In this document: piece after piece, positions 1 to 8,469 of the stretch
Layout of the letters: each line of letters starts with the position of its first letter
Position numbering within the stretch: the first letter of the stretch is position 1
Assembly: GCA_034437535.1 (NCBI GenBank)
Contig: DAOTTZ010000029.1
Location: 1-64,000 of the forward strand
Length of the DNA: 64,000 nucleotides
Source: J038 sp034437535
GTDB taxonomy: Bacteria > Chloroflexota > Anaerolineae > Aggregatilineales > Phototrophicaceae
Direction: 5' to 3'
Notes under the pieces: model-generated
Databases searched by the model: none
What the model was told of the DNA's origin: nothing
Seen by the model: only the letters and a program-made list of their open reading frames with translations
Translations under genes and position numbers: made by a program

Positions 1-286
1 CCCGGTCGAACACGCGCACCCCTTCGTTCCGGCTACGGATCAAGCGCAAGAGCAACCACACCGCCCGGATAATCAACAGGCCCAGCGCGACACCTGCCGC
101 GATCTTGCCGATGTCCAGCACATCCGGGTTGATGGCTCCGCCGCGTTCTAGCTCTCCCCGGCGTTCGGTCAGCAACTCTAAGGTGAAATACGTCCCCCCG
201 ACTACGATAATACCGATCAACACGAAGATGAGCCGCCTTACAAATGGCTTGCGCGACGTCCGCGCCTGGTAAATCAATTTCGCCAT
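1..286 (-). CDS. N-terminal part of an unidentified two-helix membrane protein (cut by window edge)
   Basis: The minus-strand frame opens with ATG at 286 and runs off the left edge, giving about 95 residues. After a basic start (MAKLIYQARTSRKPFVRR) there is a hydrophobic segment at about residues 19-39, a charged loop (TERRGELERGG), and a second hydrophobic segment at about 61-82 followed by basic residues. The layout is that of an integral membrane protein whose soluble part would begin near residue 85. The family cannot be named from this fragment; a mechanosensitive-channel-like protein is only one possibility. Confidence 0.6.
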   Translation of the reverse strand, partial: MAKLIYQARTSRKPFVRRLIFVLIGIIVVGGTYFTLELLTERRGELERGGAINPDVLDIGKIAAGVALGLLIIRAVWLLLRLIRSRNEGVRVFDR

Positions 287-337
287 GATGAAATCCTCAG
301 TATAAGACAGGATACCTTGCATTATGCCGCATCTGAC

Positions 338-376
338 GAAAAACGTAAAAAACGGCGGAGGTGATCCCCCCGCCGT
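338..376 (-). terminator. Intrinsic terminator of the gatC-response regulator unit
   Basis: Read on the minus strand, a 7-bp GC stem (370-376 with 352-358) closes a G/C-rich loop and is followed at once by a run of six T and further T-rich sequence (338-351). It lies about 40 bp past the response-regulator stop. Confidence 0.85.
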
Positions 377-414
377 CAAGCATTTGATCGTGGATTTACC
401 GTCAAGCGGTCGAT

Positions 415-1248
415 CTAATAGGCGTCGGAGCGCAGTTCAAGCTCCTGAGAAGAAAACGTCATGAGTGGCACAACGTGTTCGTCATCCTGACCGGGATTAA
501 TCACCAGCCCGCCCTGGTCAGCGTCAATAAACGAATAAAAGGCGCGGGCTTCGTTGGCAAATTGCTCTTTGATGCGGGCGTCTAACGTCTCGACATCGTT
601 GACATGCGTCAGCACGATAAATTCGTCGTCACGGATGCCGACGAAATCGTCTTCACTGCCATGTTCACTCAAGATCTTTTGAATCAGGTTGCCAGCATAA
701 TTCAACACGTCATTGGCGGCGACAAACCCATAGACATCGTGGTACGCCTTAAAGCCTTCCACCTCATAACCAAGCGCGACAAAATCCAGGTCATCGGCCC
801 GCCGCCGTTTGATCTCCTCTTGTACCAGCGGACCAGTCGGCAGGCCGGTACGTGCTTCGTGCAGATTTTCCCGCGTGGCGCGGGTGATGGCCCCATGCAC
901 GCGCAGGCGCAACTCGTCAATATCAAACGGCTTAGTGATGTAATCGTCGGCCCCCAGTTCTAGCCCCTTAACCTTACTAGCCCGTTCATCGCGCTGGGTT
1001 AAAAACAAGACCGGGATGAACTTGGTCAGGGCCATGCGGCGCAAGCGCAAGCACACGTCGTATCCATCCATATCCGGCAACATCACATCCAGCAAGACCA
1101 GATTAGGGAACTTAGATCGGGCGTATGCGACGCCATCGGTGCCGTTATCGGCGTGGATGACTTCGTAGCCCTGAGACTCGAAGTACATCACCAGCATCTC
1201 GGCCACGTCATAATCGTCTTCTACCAGCAATAAACGATGCTTTGCCAT
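415..1248 (-). CDS. Response regulator with degenerate GGDEF-like output domain
   Basis: Residues 1-120 form a receiver domain: acidic pair at about 11-12, phosphoacceptor Asp in LLDVMLPDMDG (about residue 54) and the conserved Lys in ITKPF. Residues from about 130 resemble a diguanylate cyclase (GGDEF) domain, starting with TGLPTG, but the active-site loop reads GIRDDEF instead of GGDEF, so the first two glycines are lost and catalysis is unlikely. It may instead bind nucleotide or act as a protein-interaction output. GGAG lies 8 nt before the ATG. It follows gatC by 14 bp and probably shares its transcript, which ends at the terminator at 338-376. The cognate kinase is not in the window. 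Confidence 0.85.
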   Translation of the reverse strand: MAKHRLLLVEDDYDVAEMLVMYFESQGYEVIHADNGTDGVAYARSKFPNLVLLDVMLPDMDGYDVCLRLRRMALTKFIPVLFLTQRDERASKVKGLELGADDYITKPFDIDELRLRVHGAITRATRENLHEARTGLPTGPLVQEEIKRRRADDLDFVALGYEVEGFKAYHDVYGFVAANDVLNYAGNLIQKILSEHGSEDDFVGIRDDEFIVLTHVNDVETLDARIKEQFANEARAFYSFIDADQGGLVINPGQDDEHVVPLMTFSSQELELRSDAY

Positions 1249-1262
1249 GATTTATTCTCCGG

Positions 1263-1553
1263 CTACTCGTCCAAAACCGCCCGGACACGGAACTGGTTTG
1301 ATTGGGCATCCGGGGCATTGGCAATCGCCTCATCGGTAGCAAGTGGCTCCTGGGCATCGTCTGGACGTAGCACATTACTCAAGGGCAAGACGGAGGCAAT
1401 CGCGGTGACATGAGAGGTATCTGCGGATTGAAGATGTTCGAAATACTGCAAAATGGCCGTCAGTTGACCGGCGAATGTCGTTACCTCTTCATCGGTCAAT
1501 TCGAGCTTGGCTAGCTCGGCAATGTCCCGCACATCATCGTTGGTAATATCCAC
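1263..1553 (-). CDS. gatC: Asp-tRNA(Asn)/Glu-tRNA(Gln) amidotransferase subunit C
   Basis: At 96 residues it has the normal GatC length and the family pattern: an N-terminal ITNDDVRDIAELAKLELT segment, a helix ending in QLTAILQYFEHL, and the later LPLSNVLRPD motif. GatC is the small subunit that wraps GatA and GatB in the complex converting Glu-tRNA(Gln) or Asp-tRNA(Asn) to the amidated forms. The start is GTG, supported by AAGGA 7 nt upstream. gatA and gatB are not adjacent. It heads a two-gene unit with the response regulator and is divergent from the TrpC-like gene. Confidence 0.9.
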   Translation of the reverse strand: MDITNDDVRDIAELAKLELTDEEVTTFAGQLTAILQYFEHLQSADTSHVTAIASVLPLSNVLRPDDAQEPLATDEAIANAPDAQSNQFRVRAVLDE

Positions 1554-1678
1554 AGTATAATCCTTTCAATTATTTGCATACTCTATTCTATCGGGTGTAA
1601 ACGAAAAATCAACCTGACGCGCCTTGCTTATAGAGTACAATGAAATTTGCTTAGAACGCCAGAACAAAAGTCAAGCTG

Positions 1679-2455
1679 ATGATCCCACAGACCGCAATTG
1701 ATGAAATTTTGACCGCCCGCCAGCAACAACTCCAGCGCAAACAGACGAAAACGCCGATTCCGGCCATCATCGCGCTGGCTGATATGCAAACGCGCCCCCT
1801 GCCGGTGTTGAACGTCGTCACCGGGGGCGATTACCTGACCGTGATCGGCCAGGTACGCCTGCAAGCCACCTATGACCCGGTGGCGGCGGGCCTGCGCTTC
1901 GTGCGTTATGGTGTTGATGCTGTCACGCTGTTCACCGATATGACGATCTACAGCAAGGGCATGGAAGACCTTCTGCTAATGGCCCGCGCCCTCAAGCATA
2001 CCCCGGTCATCAGCCAGAATTATATCCTCAGCACGTATAACCTGCTGGAAACCCGCGCCAGTGGGGCCGATGGCACCATCTTATATGCCGACCACCTGGA
2101 AGCGACCACCCTGCGCGATGTCGTCAGCCTGTGCCAGCGGTGCAAGATGAGCACCATCGTCCAGGTCAGCGATGCCGCCGGGATGGATGCGATGCACGCG
2201 CTCGTGCCGCACGCCGTCGCCATCGGCACCGAGCCAACCTTCGCCGCCGCGCGTGATTTGCCTCTGCTGGCCGACCTGCGCCAACGTCTACCCCACTATA
2301 CCCGCTTTTTGCCTTATGGCACCGTGCAATCATTCGATGATCTATCCACCCTGGTTGATTTCGGTGTCGATGCCGTCATCGTAGATGAATCGCTGTTGAA
2401 TACGCCCCAACGGCGCGAACAATTCGAGACATGCATCGGGCGGGCGTTAACTTGA
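1679..2455 (+). CDS. TrpC-fold protein lacking indole-3-glycerol phosphate synthase catalytic residues
   Basis: The 258 residues follow the indole-3-glycerol phosphate synthase (TrpC) beta/alpha barrel from end to end: GQVRLQATYDP, FVRYGVDAVTLFTD, the segment ending PVISQNYIL, RASGADGTILYA and a C-terminal VDFGVDAVIVDESLL. Family catalytic positions are replaced: AE(I/V)K becomes GQVR (58-60), the SPS motif becomes LQA, the RKDF lysine becomes Gln113, VEVHD becomes VQVSD (Gln162), and the GINNRNL and SESGI phosphate sites are unrecognisable. The barrel is kept but classical IGPS activity is very unlikely. No other trp genes are nearby. It is divergent from gatC. Confidence 0.75.
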   Translation: MIPQTAIDEILTARQQQLQRKQTKTPIPAIIALADMQTRPLPVLNVVTGGDYLTVIGQVRLQATYDPVAAGLRFVRYGVDAVTLFTDMTIYSKGMEDLLLMARALKHTPVISQNYILSTYNLLETRASGADGTILYADHLEATTLRDVVSLCQRCKMSTIVQVSDAAGMDAMHALVPHAVAIGTEPTFAAARDLPLLADLRQRLPHYTRFLPYGTVQSFDDLSTLVDFGVDAVIVDESLLNTPQRREQFETCIGRALT

Positions 2456-2526
2456 AAACCTGCAATTGCCAAAAAACGAGCGTCTGCCTATGATTCCAAG
2501 CAGTGACCTGTAAACGGATAAATCCT

Positions 2527-3510
2527 ATGCACATTCGATGGATGATGTTTCTTGGCTTATTGGTCGTCGGGCTGGCCGCCTGCGACCCAATGGCCCCGCA
2601 ACCGACACCGGTCGCGGTGGTCATCTCCCCCCAGCCATCGCGCACACCGACCGTCGCGCCGACCGCCACCGCCACAATCACGCCGACCGTCGCGCCGACC
2701 ACCACCGCCGTCTTGCGTCCTACCGCGACGCCGTTCCCGTGTGATAACACCGATGGCAGGATCGAAGAATTTACGACCTTCCGCAGTGAAGTCGCCAACG
2801 GCGAAAACCTGCGTTACCGGGTGTACATCCCGCCGTGTTACGTGGAGACTCAACGCCGCTTCCCGGTGGTGTACTTGCTACACGGCCTCAGTTACCGCGA
2901 ACAACAATGGGAAGAGATCGGCGCGATCAACGCGCTAGACCAGGGAATCCGCCTGGGGGCCTTGCCGCCTATGATCTTGGTAATGCCGTACTTCGGCACG
3001 CTGGGCCAGGTCAACAGCTTCCCGCCGGAGCAATCTTACGAGACTCACATCCTGGATGAACTGATGCCCGCAGTCGAATCACAGTTCTGCACCTGGGATG
3101 ACCGCGAGTATCGGGCTATTGGCGGCATCTCACGCGGGGGCTTCTGGGCGTATAGCATCGGCTTTCGTCATCCAGACGTGTTCGGCGCGGTGGGCGGGCA
3201 TAGCGCGTTCTTCCCGTCAGATTTACGCGCTGTGCCATCATTGTTCAACCCGCTGGAAATCGCGCAGAATTCATCGCTCCTGCCAGAAGCCGACCTGCGG
3301 ATGTACCTGGATAACGGCGCGGCGGATTCTGCCGGGCCAAGCCAACAAGCCCTCTCTGACCGGCTGAAAGAACGCAGTATTCCGCATCAATACATCATCA
3401 ACCCGATTGGCGACCACAGTAACGATTACTGGTCGTCACACGTCACAGAATATCTGTCGTTTTATGGCGAAACATGGCCGGAGTCTTACGACGACCTGCC
3501 GCCGTGCTGA
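2527..3510 (+). CDS. Secreted lipoprotein esterase (esterase D/feruloyl-esterase family)
   Basis: The chosen ATG gives a lipoprotein signal peptide with Cys19 after LVVGLAA; the frame is open 24 bp further upstream, but that would place extra residues before the signal. A Thr/Pro-rich linker (about 25-70) tethers an alpha/beta-hydrolase domain (about 75-320) of the PF00756 type: oxyanion region YLLHGLS, nucleophile Ser202 in GGISRGG, likely acid near Asp262 (YLDNG) and His297 (GDHSNDYW). It should sit on the outside of the membrane and hydrolyse an ester; the substrate is unknown. The linker holds an exact 18-bp repeat. Confidence 0.82.
   Translation: MHIRWMMFLGLLVVGLAACDPMAPQPTPVAVVISPQPSRTPTVAPTATATITPTVAPTTTAVLRPTATPFPCDNTDGRIEEFTTFRSEVANGENLRYRVYIPPCYVETQRRFPVVYLLHGLSYREQQWEEIGAINALDQGIRLGALPPMILVMPYFGTLGQVNSFPPEQSYETHILDELMPAVESQFCTWDDREYRAIGGISRGGFWAYSIGFRHPDVFGAVGGHSAFFPSDLRAVPSLFNPLEIAQNSSLLPEADLRMYLDNGAADSAGPSQQALSDRLKERSIPHQYIINPIGDHSNDYWSSHVTEYLSFYGETWPESYDDLPPC
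2647..2700 (+). repeat. 18-bp direct repeat inside the Thr/Pro linker of the lipoprotein esterase
   Basis: An identical 18-bp unit occurs at 2647-2664 and 2683-2700, in frame and 12 codons apart, encoding PTVAPT twice. It is typical of slippage-prone TPT linkers. Confidence 0.85.
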
Positions 3511-3519
3511 TGTAATCAC

Positions 3520-4860
3520 TCAGGCGTCTTCGCTATCTACCGGGGGCGGTTCCGTCGGTTGTTGCGTCTCGGTGCCGCCTGTACCGGGCACCCCACACAC
3601 CGGGCGGGCCTGCCCTAGCGCGAAGTCGAACGCATCAATTAAGCCCTGGTCGCTTACTTCCTGTGCGATCCGCATCCCGTTTTCCATGTAAGGCAAGGCA
3701 CGCTGACATTCGCCCAGATCCATATAAGCCTGGGCCAGCCAGTAAAGATAGTAACCGTTATCCGGCGTGATGTCATGCGCCCGTTGGATGTACTGCACCG
3801 CCTGCGTCGGGTCGAAGATCTGCGACTCGGCATCCAGCAAGGTACGCCCCAACAACCATAAACACTGGGCATTGTTCGGGTCGGCATCCACACAGCGGTT
3901 AAAGTAACTGTTGGCTTCGCTCAGGTTGCCTTCCACCCGGAAGTAATACGAGCCAAGCTCAAACAATGCGACCGGATTACCTGGATTCTGCTGGAGTAAA
4001 TCCTGGTACATTTCCAGCGCGGCCTCATCATCACTCAGCCGTGCCACCCAGATCGCCAGATAAGGCATATTCGGTGCGATGTCATACGCTTCGCTGTAAT
4101 CGCTCAACGCGCTGGCGTTGTCAAAGTTGACTTCCTGGTTGATGCGCCCGCGCACCTGCAACGCCTCGAAGCTCTCCGGGTAGAGTTCTAAGGCCCGGTT
4201 GATGTAAGACCGCGCCAGTTCACCGTTGCCCAGGTTCAGGTAAGCTTCACCCAGGAAGGCCAACGCCCGCGCCCGTGAGCTTGCCATATCCGGCAGTTCA
4301 CGTACCATCGCCTCCGGCACCAATTCTAACGCCCGTTGGGCCGATGCAATCGCCTGGGCACTAGCGTCGATCCGGTTCAGGGCCATCGCATGGATGGCCC
4401 AGGCATCCGGCCAGAAGGGATTGGCTGTGATGGTGTCTTCGGCATAATCCAGGGCTTTGTCATAATTGCCCTGGTTGATGAGCGACATGGTAAGCCGGTA
4501 ATGGACGATCACATCATTTGGCAGGGCGTTAATGGCGTTCTCGTAATAAAGCGCGGCATCGCCCATCGCGCCGCGTTGCCAGGCGTTGTTTGCCAGCGTC
4601 AGGTCGTTGGTCGGATCCTGAGTCGGCGGGACGGGGGTCGCCCGCATCTGATTCACGCCGTCCTGCGCCGCGTTGACCATATCCCCGGCGGCTTCTTCCA
4701 CATAAGGCCGGAGCATATCGCGGTTTTCGTAGACGCCGATGCCGACCACAATTAGGCCGATCATCACCACCAGGAAGACCAACCGCTTGAGCGAGATGAA
4801 GCCGCCGCCACGTCGGCTACGTCCGCCGCCGGAATAGCGTTTCGGTGTTTTGAGATACAT
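3520..4860 (-). CDS. Membrane-anchored TPR protein, third of a tandem trio
   Basis: 446 residues: a basic N-terminus, one transmembrane helix at about 27-45, a short Thr/Pro linker (TPVPPTQDP), then tetratricopeptide repeats from about 85 to 410 (for example NNAWQRGAMGDAALYYENAI and ALFELGSYYFRVEGNLSEA). The anchor orientation puts the repeats outside the cytoplasm. It follows the second TPR gene by 3 bp, so the three are co-transcribed. TPR arrays bind other proteins; the partner is unknown. The C-terminus is Pro/Thr/Glu-rich and not conserved with its two neighbours. Confidence 0.8.
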   Translation of the reverse strand: MYLKTPKRYSGGGRSRRGGGFISLKRLVFLVVMIGLIVVGIGVYENRDMLRPYVEEAAGDMVNAAQDGVNQMRATPVPPTQDPTNDLTLANNAWQRGAMGDAALYYENAINALPNDVIVHYRLTMSLINQGNYDKALDYAEDTITANPFWPDAWAIHAMALNRIDASAQAIASAQRALELVPEAMVRELPDMASSRARALAFLGEAYLNLGNGELARSYINRALELYPESFEALQVRGRINQEVNFDNASALSDYSEAYDIAPNMPYLAIWVARLSDDEAALEMYQDLLQQNPGNPVALFELGSYYFRVEGNLSEANSYFNRCVDADPNNAQCLWLLGRTLLDAESQIFDPTQAVQYIQRAHDITPDNGYYLYWLAQAYMDLGECQRALPYMENGMRIAQEVSDQGLIDAFDFALGQARPVCGVPGTGGTETQQPTEPPPVDSEDA

Positions 4861-4863
4861 ACA

Positions 4864-6138
4864 TTAAATCCCTTCTTGGTTCGCCGGGTCGGTCGGTTCG
4901 GGTGTGGGCGGGGCAACCTCTTCCCCACCAAAGCCGGGGCATTCCGCGATGATAAGCCGCAAGCCAGCCTGAACGTTATCCAGCGTGGTCGTCACATCCT
5001 GGCCTTGCCCGCGTGCGGCCTGGGCCATCAAAAGTGACTCCTGCAACGTATCCCAGGCCGGGTCACATTCACCGACGTAAAAATAAGCCAGGCCCAACCG
5101 GTGCTTACACGGCAGGTTAGATGGATCGAGTTCTACACAGGCCGCGAAGGATTCCATCGCAGATTGCATCTGAAGCGGGTTGGAGACATCGTTATATTGC
5201 AACAAGCCCAACTCATACCACGCCCCGGTCGATGTCGGGTCAGCGTCTACCGCATCCTGGCAGAAGCCCAACGCCCGCTCGAACTGCCCGACCTTACGAT
5301 ACGTCCCGCACAGCCGGCGCAAGGCCAGCGCATTACGCGGTTGGATCGCCAATACACGGTCATACGTGTTGATGGCTTCTGCATCGCGGTTTTGCGCCAG
5401 ATATTGCAGGGCCAGTTCCATGTGGGCACTGATGTTGGTCGGGTCGAGCGTGACCGCCGCTTCCAATTGCTCGATGGCCTGGTCGTTGGCCCGAACCCAA
5501 CTCAAAGAGTAAGCGTAACTGCGGCGGGCGTTGGCATCACCAGGGTCAGCCTGGATCGCCATCGCCCCCGCTTCGGTGCCTTCTTGATATTCGCCGTTGT
5601 TGGTATAAGCCCGCGCCAGGGCTGAATATAGGTGTGATTCATACCCCGCGCCAAGATCTAACCCGGCGGAGGCCACCGGAATCGCAGACTCAGAGTTTCC
5701 CATCCACACCATCGCCATCGCCCGCAAAGCGTAGCCACGCGGGTCGGATGGATCCAGTTCAAGGATGGCATCGCCCTGCGCCAATGAGATTTCCGGCGCG
5801 TTCATGTCGATCATCAACGTGCCATATTCATAACGATAGGCGATGTTATCCGGCTTTTGCTGGATGGCCCGTTCGAACAGGTCACGGGCTTCTTCCATAT
5901 CACCAGCAATACGCAGTTGATCGCCCAATGTCGCCAGATCGCTAGGGAGTGGGGTCGGCGTCGGCCCCATGCCAATTGCGTCTAACGCCTGGGCTTGCAG
6001 GTTATCGAAGTTGACCGTCACGAAGACCACCAGCCCGCCAATGAGCAAGCCGAAGAAGAACAGCAAGCGCGTATAATTACGCTTCGGCTTTTGTTGCCGC
6101 CCGAAGAATGATTGTGAATAATCGCGTTTGATATGCAT
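4864..6138 (-). CDS. Membrane-anchored TPR protein, second of a tandem trio
   Basis: 424 residues with the same plan as its neighbours: basic start (MHIKRDYSQSFF), a transmembrane helix at about 25-45, a linker with TPTPLPSD, then about nine TPRs. The first 70 residues closely match those of the 6145-7404 product (RDYS-SFF, LIGG-VVF, LDA-GM-PT-TP), showing duplication. Repeat units such as ALAYTNNGEYQEGTEAGA-type segments are visible throughout. It lies 6 bp after the upstream gene and 3 bp before the downstream one. Confidence 0.8.
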   Translation of the reverse strand: MHIKRDYSQSFFGRQQKPKRNYTRLLFFFGLLIGGLVVFVTVNFDNLQAQALDAIGMGPTPTPLPSDLATLGDQLRIAGDMEEARDLFERAIQQKPDNIAYRYEYGTLMIDMNAPEISLAQGDAILELDPSDPRGYALRAMAMVWMGNSESAIPVASAGLDLGAGYESHLYSALARAYTNNGEYQEGTEAGAMAIQADPGDANARRSYAYSLSWVRANDQAIEQLEAAVTLDPTNISAHMELALQYLAQNRDAEAINTYDRVLAIQPRNALALRRLCGTYRKVGQFERALGFCQDAVDADPTSTGAWYELGLLQYNDVSNPLQMQSAMESFAACVELDPSNLPCKHRLGLAYFYVGECDPAWDTLQESLLMAQAARGQGQDVTTTLDNVQAGLRLIIAECPGFGGEEVAPPTPEPTDPANQEGI

Positions 6139-6144
6139 GATCGG

Positions 6145-7404
6145 CTACCCGCCAAAACCACCAATCGGTGTAGGTGGGGCTAGCGTCGGTGGGACGGGCG
6201 TCGGTACCGATTGCCCGCTGAAGCCCGCACATCGCTGGGTGATCGCATCCAACACATTGTCGATATTTTCGACAATGGTCGGCAAGCCCTGTTCGACGGC
6301 CATCGGGCGGGCCTCATTGGTGATGTCCCAGGCTTGCTCACACTGGCTCAACCGGTAATGCGAAAAACCGCGCAAGTACCAACACTCGATTTTATCCGAC
6401 CCATAACGGACGCAATCCTCAAACGACTCAATCGCGCCTTCATAATTGCGCCGGACGTACTGCATCTGCCCGCGCTGAGCGTAGGCATCGCCATATTCCG
6501 GGTTGATCTGTATCGCCCGATCACAATACGGCTGGGCGACATCAAACCGCGCTTGATCCACCCCGGCGTAGACCTGGCACAAGCGCAGATACGCTTTCTC
6601 GTTGTCTGGGTCCATCTCCAGGATGCGCTCGTAAGTGGCGATTGCCATTTCCGGCTCGCCGACTTGATTCAGGTTATAGAGTGCGGCCAGATAAAAGTAT
6701 GGCGTGACCAGATTCGGGTTTAGGCCGATGGCACGCTCTAATGCTTCGATGGCGGCGCGATAATTGCCCTGGTAGACATACGGCCACTGCATCGACATCT
6801 GCACAAAGATGTTGTTCGGGTCGATTTCCTGCGCCCGTGTGACCATGCGAAGCCCTTCCTGCCAGCGGCCCAGGTTGGTATACGCCACACCCTGTGCGGC
6901 GTATAAGGGTGCGAAGGTCGGGTCAACGTCTACGCCCTGGATGGCGACCTGAATCGCCTGGGGCGAGTCGGTAAACATCAGGTTGCGGGCCTTCAGCGCG
7001 TAACCACGCGGATCATCCGCCGCGACGTCGATGGCGTGTTCGGCGACGATCAACGCCTCTTCGAAGCGTTCCGCTTCCATCAGCATACTACCGTATTCAT
7101 AGAGGTAATCAATGTTATCCGGGCGTTGCTGTAAAGCATTTTCGAAGGCGATAATCGCGTCGTCCAGGTCTCCCCCATAGAATAATTCCATACCCTGGCG
7201 GGCGTAGTTGCTGGCAAAGGGGGTCGCGGTGGGGGCCATGCCGACGGCATCCAGCGCGGCCAATTGCAGACGGTTGAAGTTCAACATGAAGAACACGGCC
7301 AATCCCCCCAGCAACAAGCCGATGAGGAACAGGACGCGGGCACCGATGCCGCCACGCCGTCTACCTGTGAAAAACGAGCGCGAATAATCCCGGCGAATTT
7401 GCAT
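6145..7404 (-). CDS. Membrane-anchored TPR protein, first of a tandem trio
   Basis: 419 residues: MQIRRDYSRSFF start, transmembrane helix at about 25-45, linker with ATATPFASN, then tetratricopeptide repeats (about 70-390) with canonical spacing, for example AYTNLGRWQEGLRMVTRAQE and YFYLAALYNLNQVGEPEMA. GAGGG precedes the ATG by about 10 nt, and the 232-bp region upstream (shared with the divergent receiver genes) must hold the operon promoter. A scaffold role at the outer face of the membrane is inferred from anchor plus repeats only. Confidence 0.8.
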   Translation of the reverse strand: MQIRRDYSRSFFTGRRRGGIGARVLFLIGLLLGGLAVFFMLNFNRLQLAALDAVGMAPTATPFASNYARQGMELFYGGDLDDAIIAFENALQQRPDNIDYLYEYGSMLMEAERFEEALIVAEHAIDVAADDPRGYALKARNLMFTDSPQAIQVAIQGVDVDPTFAPLYAAQGVAYTNLGRWQEGLRMVTRAQEIDPNNIFVQMSMQWPYVYQGNYRAAIEALERAIGLNPNLVTPYFYLAALYNLNQVGEPEMAIATYERILEMDPDNEKAYLRLCQVYAGVDQARFDVAQPYCDRAIQINPEYGDAYAQRGQMQYVRRNYEGAIESFEDCVRYGSDKIECWYLRGFSHYRLSQCEQAWDITNEARPMAVEQGLPTIVENIDNVLDAITQRCAGFSGQSVPTPVPPTLAPPTPIGGFGG

Positions 7405-7636
7405 AGACTAACAACCCTCAACTTAATTGACACAAATTGCACCCCACCGGCATCACATCTGGTGAAAGATGGCAGGATAGACAACTCTACCATTATAAAA
7501 GATGCTGGTCTTTGATTTTAGGCCCGGCCCGCCAAACTTAACATAATTATTGCAAATCTCAGGGAAGACTGGCATTTTCCGCCAATTGAGCAGACAATAG
7601 AGGCACAATGATGAGTAAATGTAAAAGGGCGATCAG

Positions 7637-8053
7637 ATGACAACATGGATGGTCGTAGAAGACGAGCCGGATCTGTATGATATGGTGTTGGCGATGTATG
7701 ACACCCTGGGCGTGAACGGTGTCGCATTCGCCAATGGCGAAGAAGCAATGGAATGGATCGAAGCGGTGGAAAGTGGGCACTTCCAAGACGAGATCCCGGA
7801 GCTAGCCCTGATTGACATCCGGCTACCGGGCAAGGTGAGCGGGGTCGATGTGGCCGAACGGATGCGCCAGAGCAGTAACCTGGGGCATGCCGCCATCGTC
7901 TACATGACCGCGTACCGGTTATCGCCCAAAGACGAGAAAGCCGTCATCGCCCGCGCCGATGCCGACAAACTGATCTACAAACCCCTGCCGGAAATCAACG
8001 TGTTTGAGACCGTCCTGCGTGATCTCATCAAGCAACGGAATGAGATGGGCTGA
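7637..8053 (+). CDS. Stand-alone receiver domain protein, first of a pair
   Basis: 138 residues form a single receiver domain with no output domain: acidic residues in VVEDEPD, phosphoacceptor Asp60 in LIDIRLPG, Thr91 of MTAYR and Lys115 in YKPLP. AAGGG precedes the ATG. The stop overlaps the next start by one base. Single-domain receivers usually act as phosphorelay shuttles or bind a target protein directly. No kinase gene is nearby. It is very similar to the following protein, so the two arose by duplication. Confidence 0.88.
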   Translation: MTTWMVVEDEPDLYDMVLAMYDTLGVNGVAFANGEEAMEWIEAVESGHFQDEIPELALIDIRLPGKVSGVDVAERMRQSSNLGHAAIVYMTAYRLSPKDEKAVIARADADKLIYKPLPEINVFETVLRDLIKQRNEMG

Positions 8054-8469
8054 TGTCTACCTGGATGTTGCTAGAGGACGAACCCGACCTGTACGATATG
8101 ATCCTGGCAATGTATGAAGTCATGGGCATTGGCGGGGTCGCCTTCGGCACCGGGGAAGACGCGGTTGATTGGATCCGGGAAGTAGATAGCGGGCGATATA
8201 CTGACGAATTGCCAGAACTGGCCCTCTTAGACATTCGAATGCCCGATCACATCAACGGGGTGATGGTCGCGGCCCGGTTACGAGAAAGCGCGGTCTTGAA
8301 TGATCTCGTCATCGTGATGATGACCGCTTACCGCATGAACCCGGACGAAGAAAAAGATCTAATCGAACAGGCCGGCGCGGATTTCTTGATCTACAAACCC
8401 CTGCCCAAGCTGGACGAATTGCATTATATCCTCAACGGCTTGCTGTTGAAGAAGCGCGACGATGAGTAA
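8053..8469 (+). CDS. Stand-alone receiver domain protein, second of a pair
   Basis: A 138-residue paralogue of the preceding gene, exactly the same length and co-linear over its whole length (WM-LEDEPDLYDM-LAMY, LPELALLDIRMP, MMTAYRMNPDEEK, IYKPLPKLDEL). Phosphoacceptor Asp60, Thr and Lys are all kept, so both copies should be phosphorylatable. Its TGATG junction with the upstream gene and 8-bp overlap with the downstream gene indicate translational coupling in one operon. Confidence 0.88.
   Translation: MSTWMLLEDEPDLYDMILAMYEVMGIGGVAFGTGEDAVDWIREVDSGRYTDELPELALLDIRMPDHINGVMVAARLRESAVLNDLVIVMMTAYRMNPDEEKDLIEQAGADFLIYKPLPKLDELHYILNGLLLKKRDDE

Noticed and set aside
604..963. Plus-strand frame inside the response regulator
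   Set aside because: Antisense shadow of a well-supported gene; no start signal.
7637..8469. Assembly duplication of the receiver genes
   Set aside because: The two copies differ at many residues and at the DNA level, so they are true paralogues.
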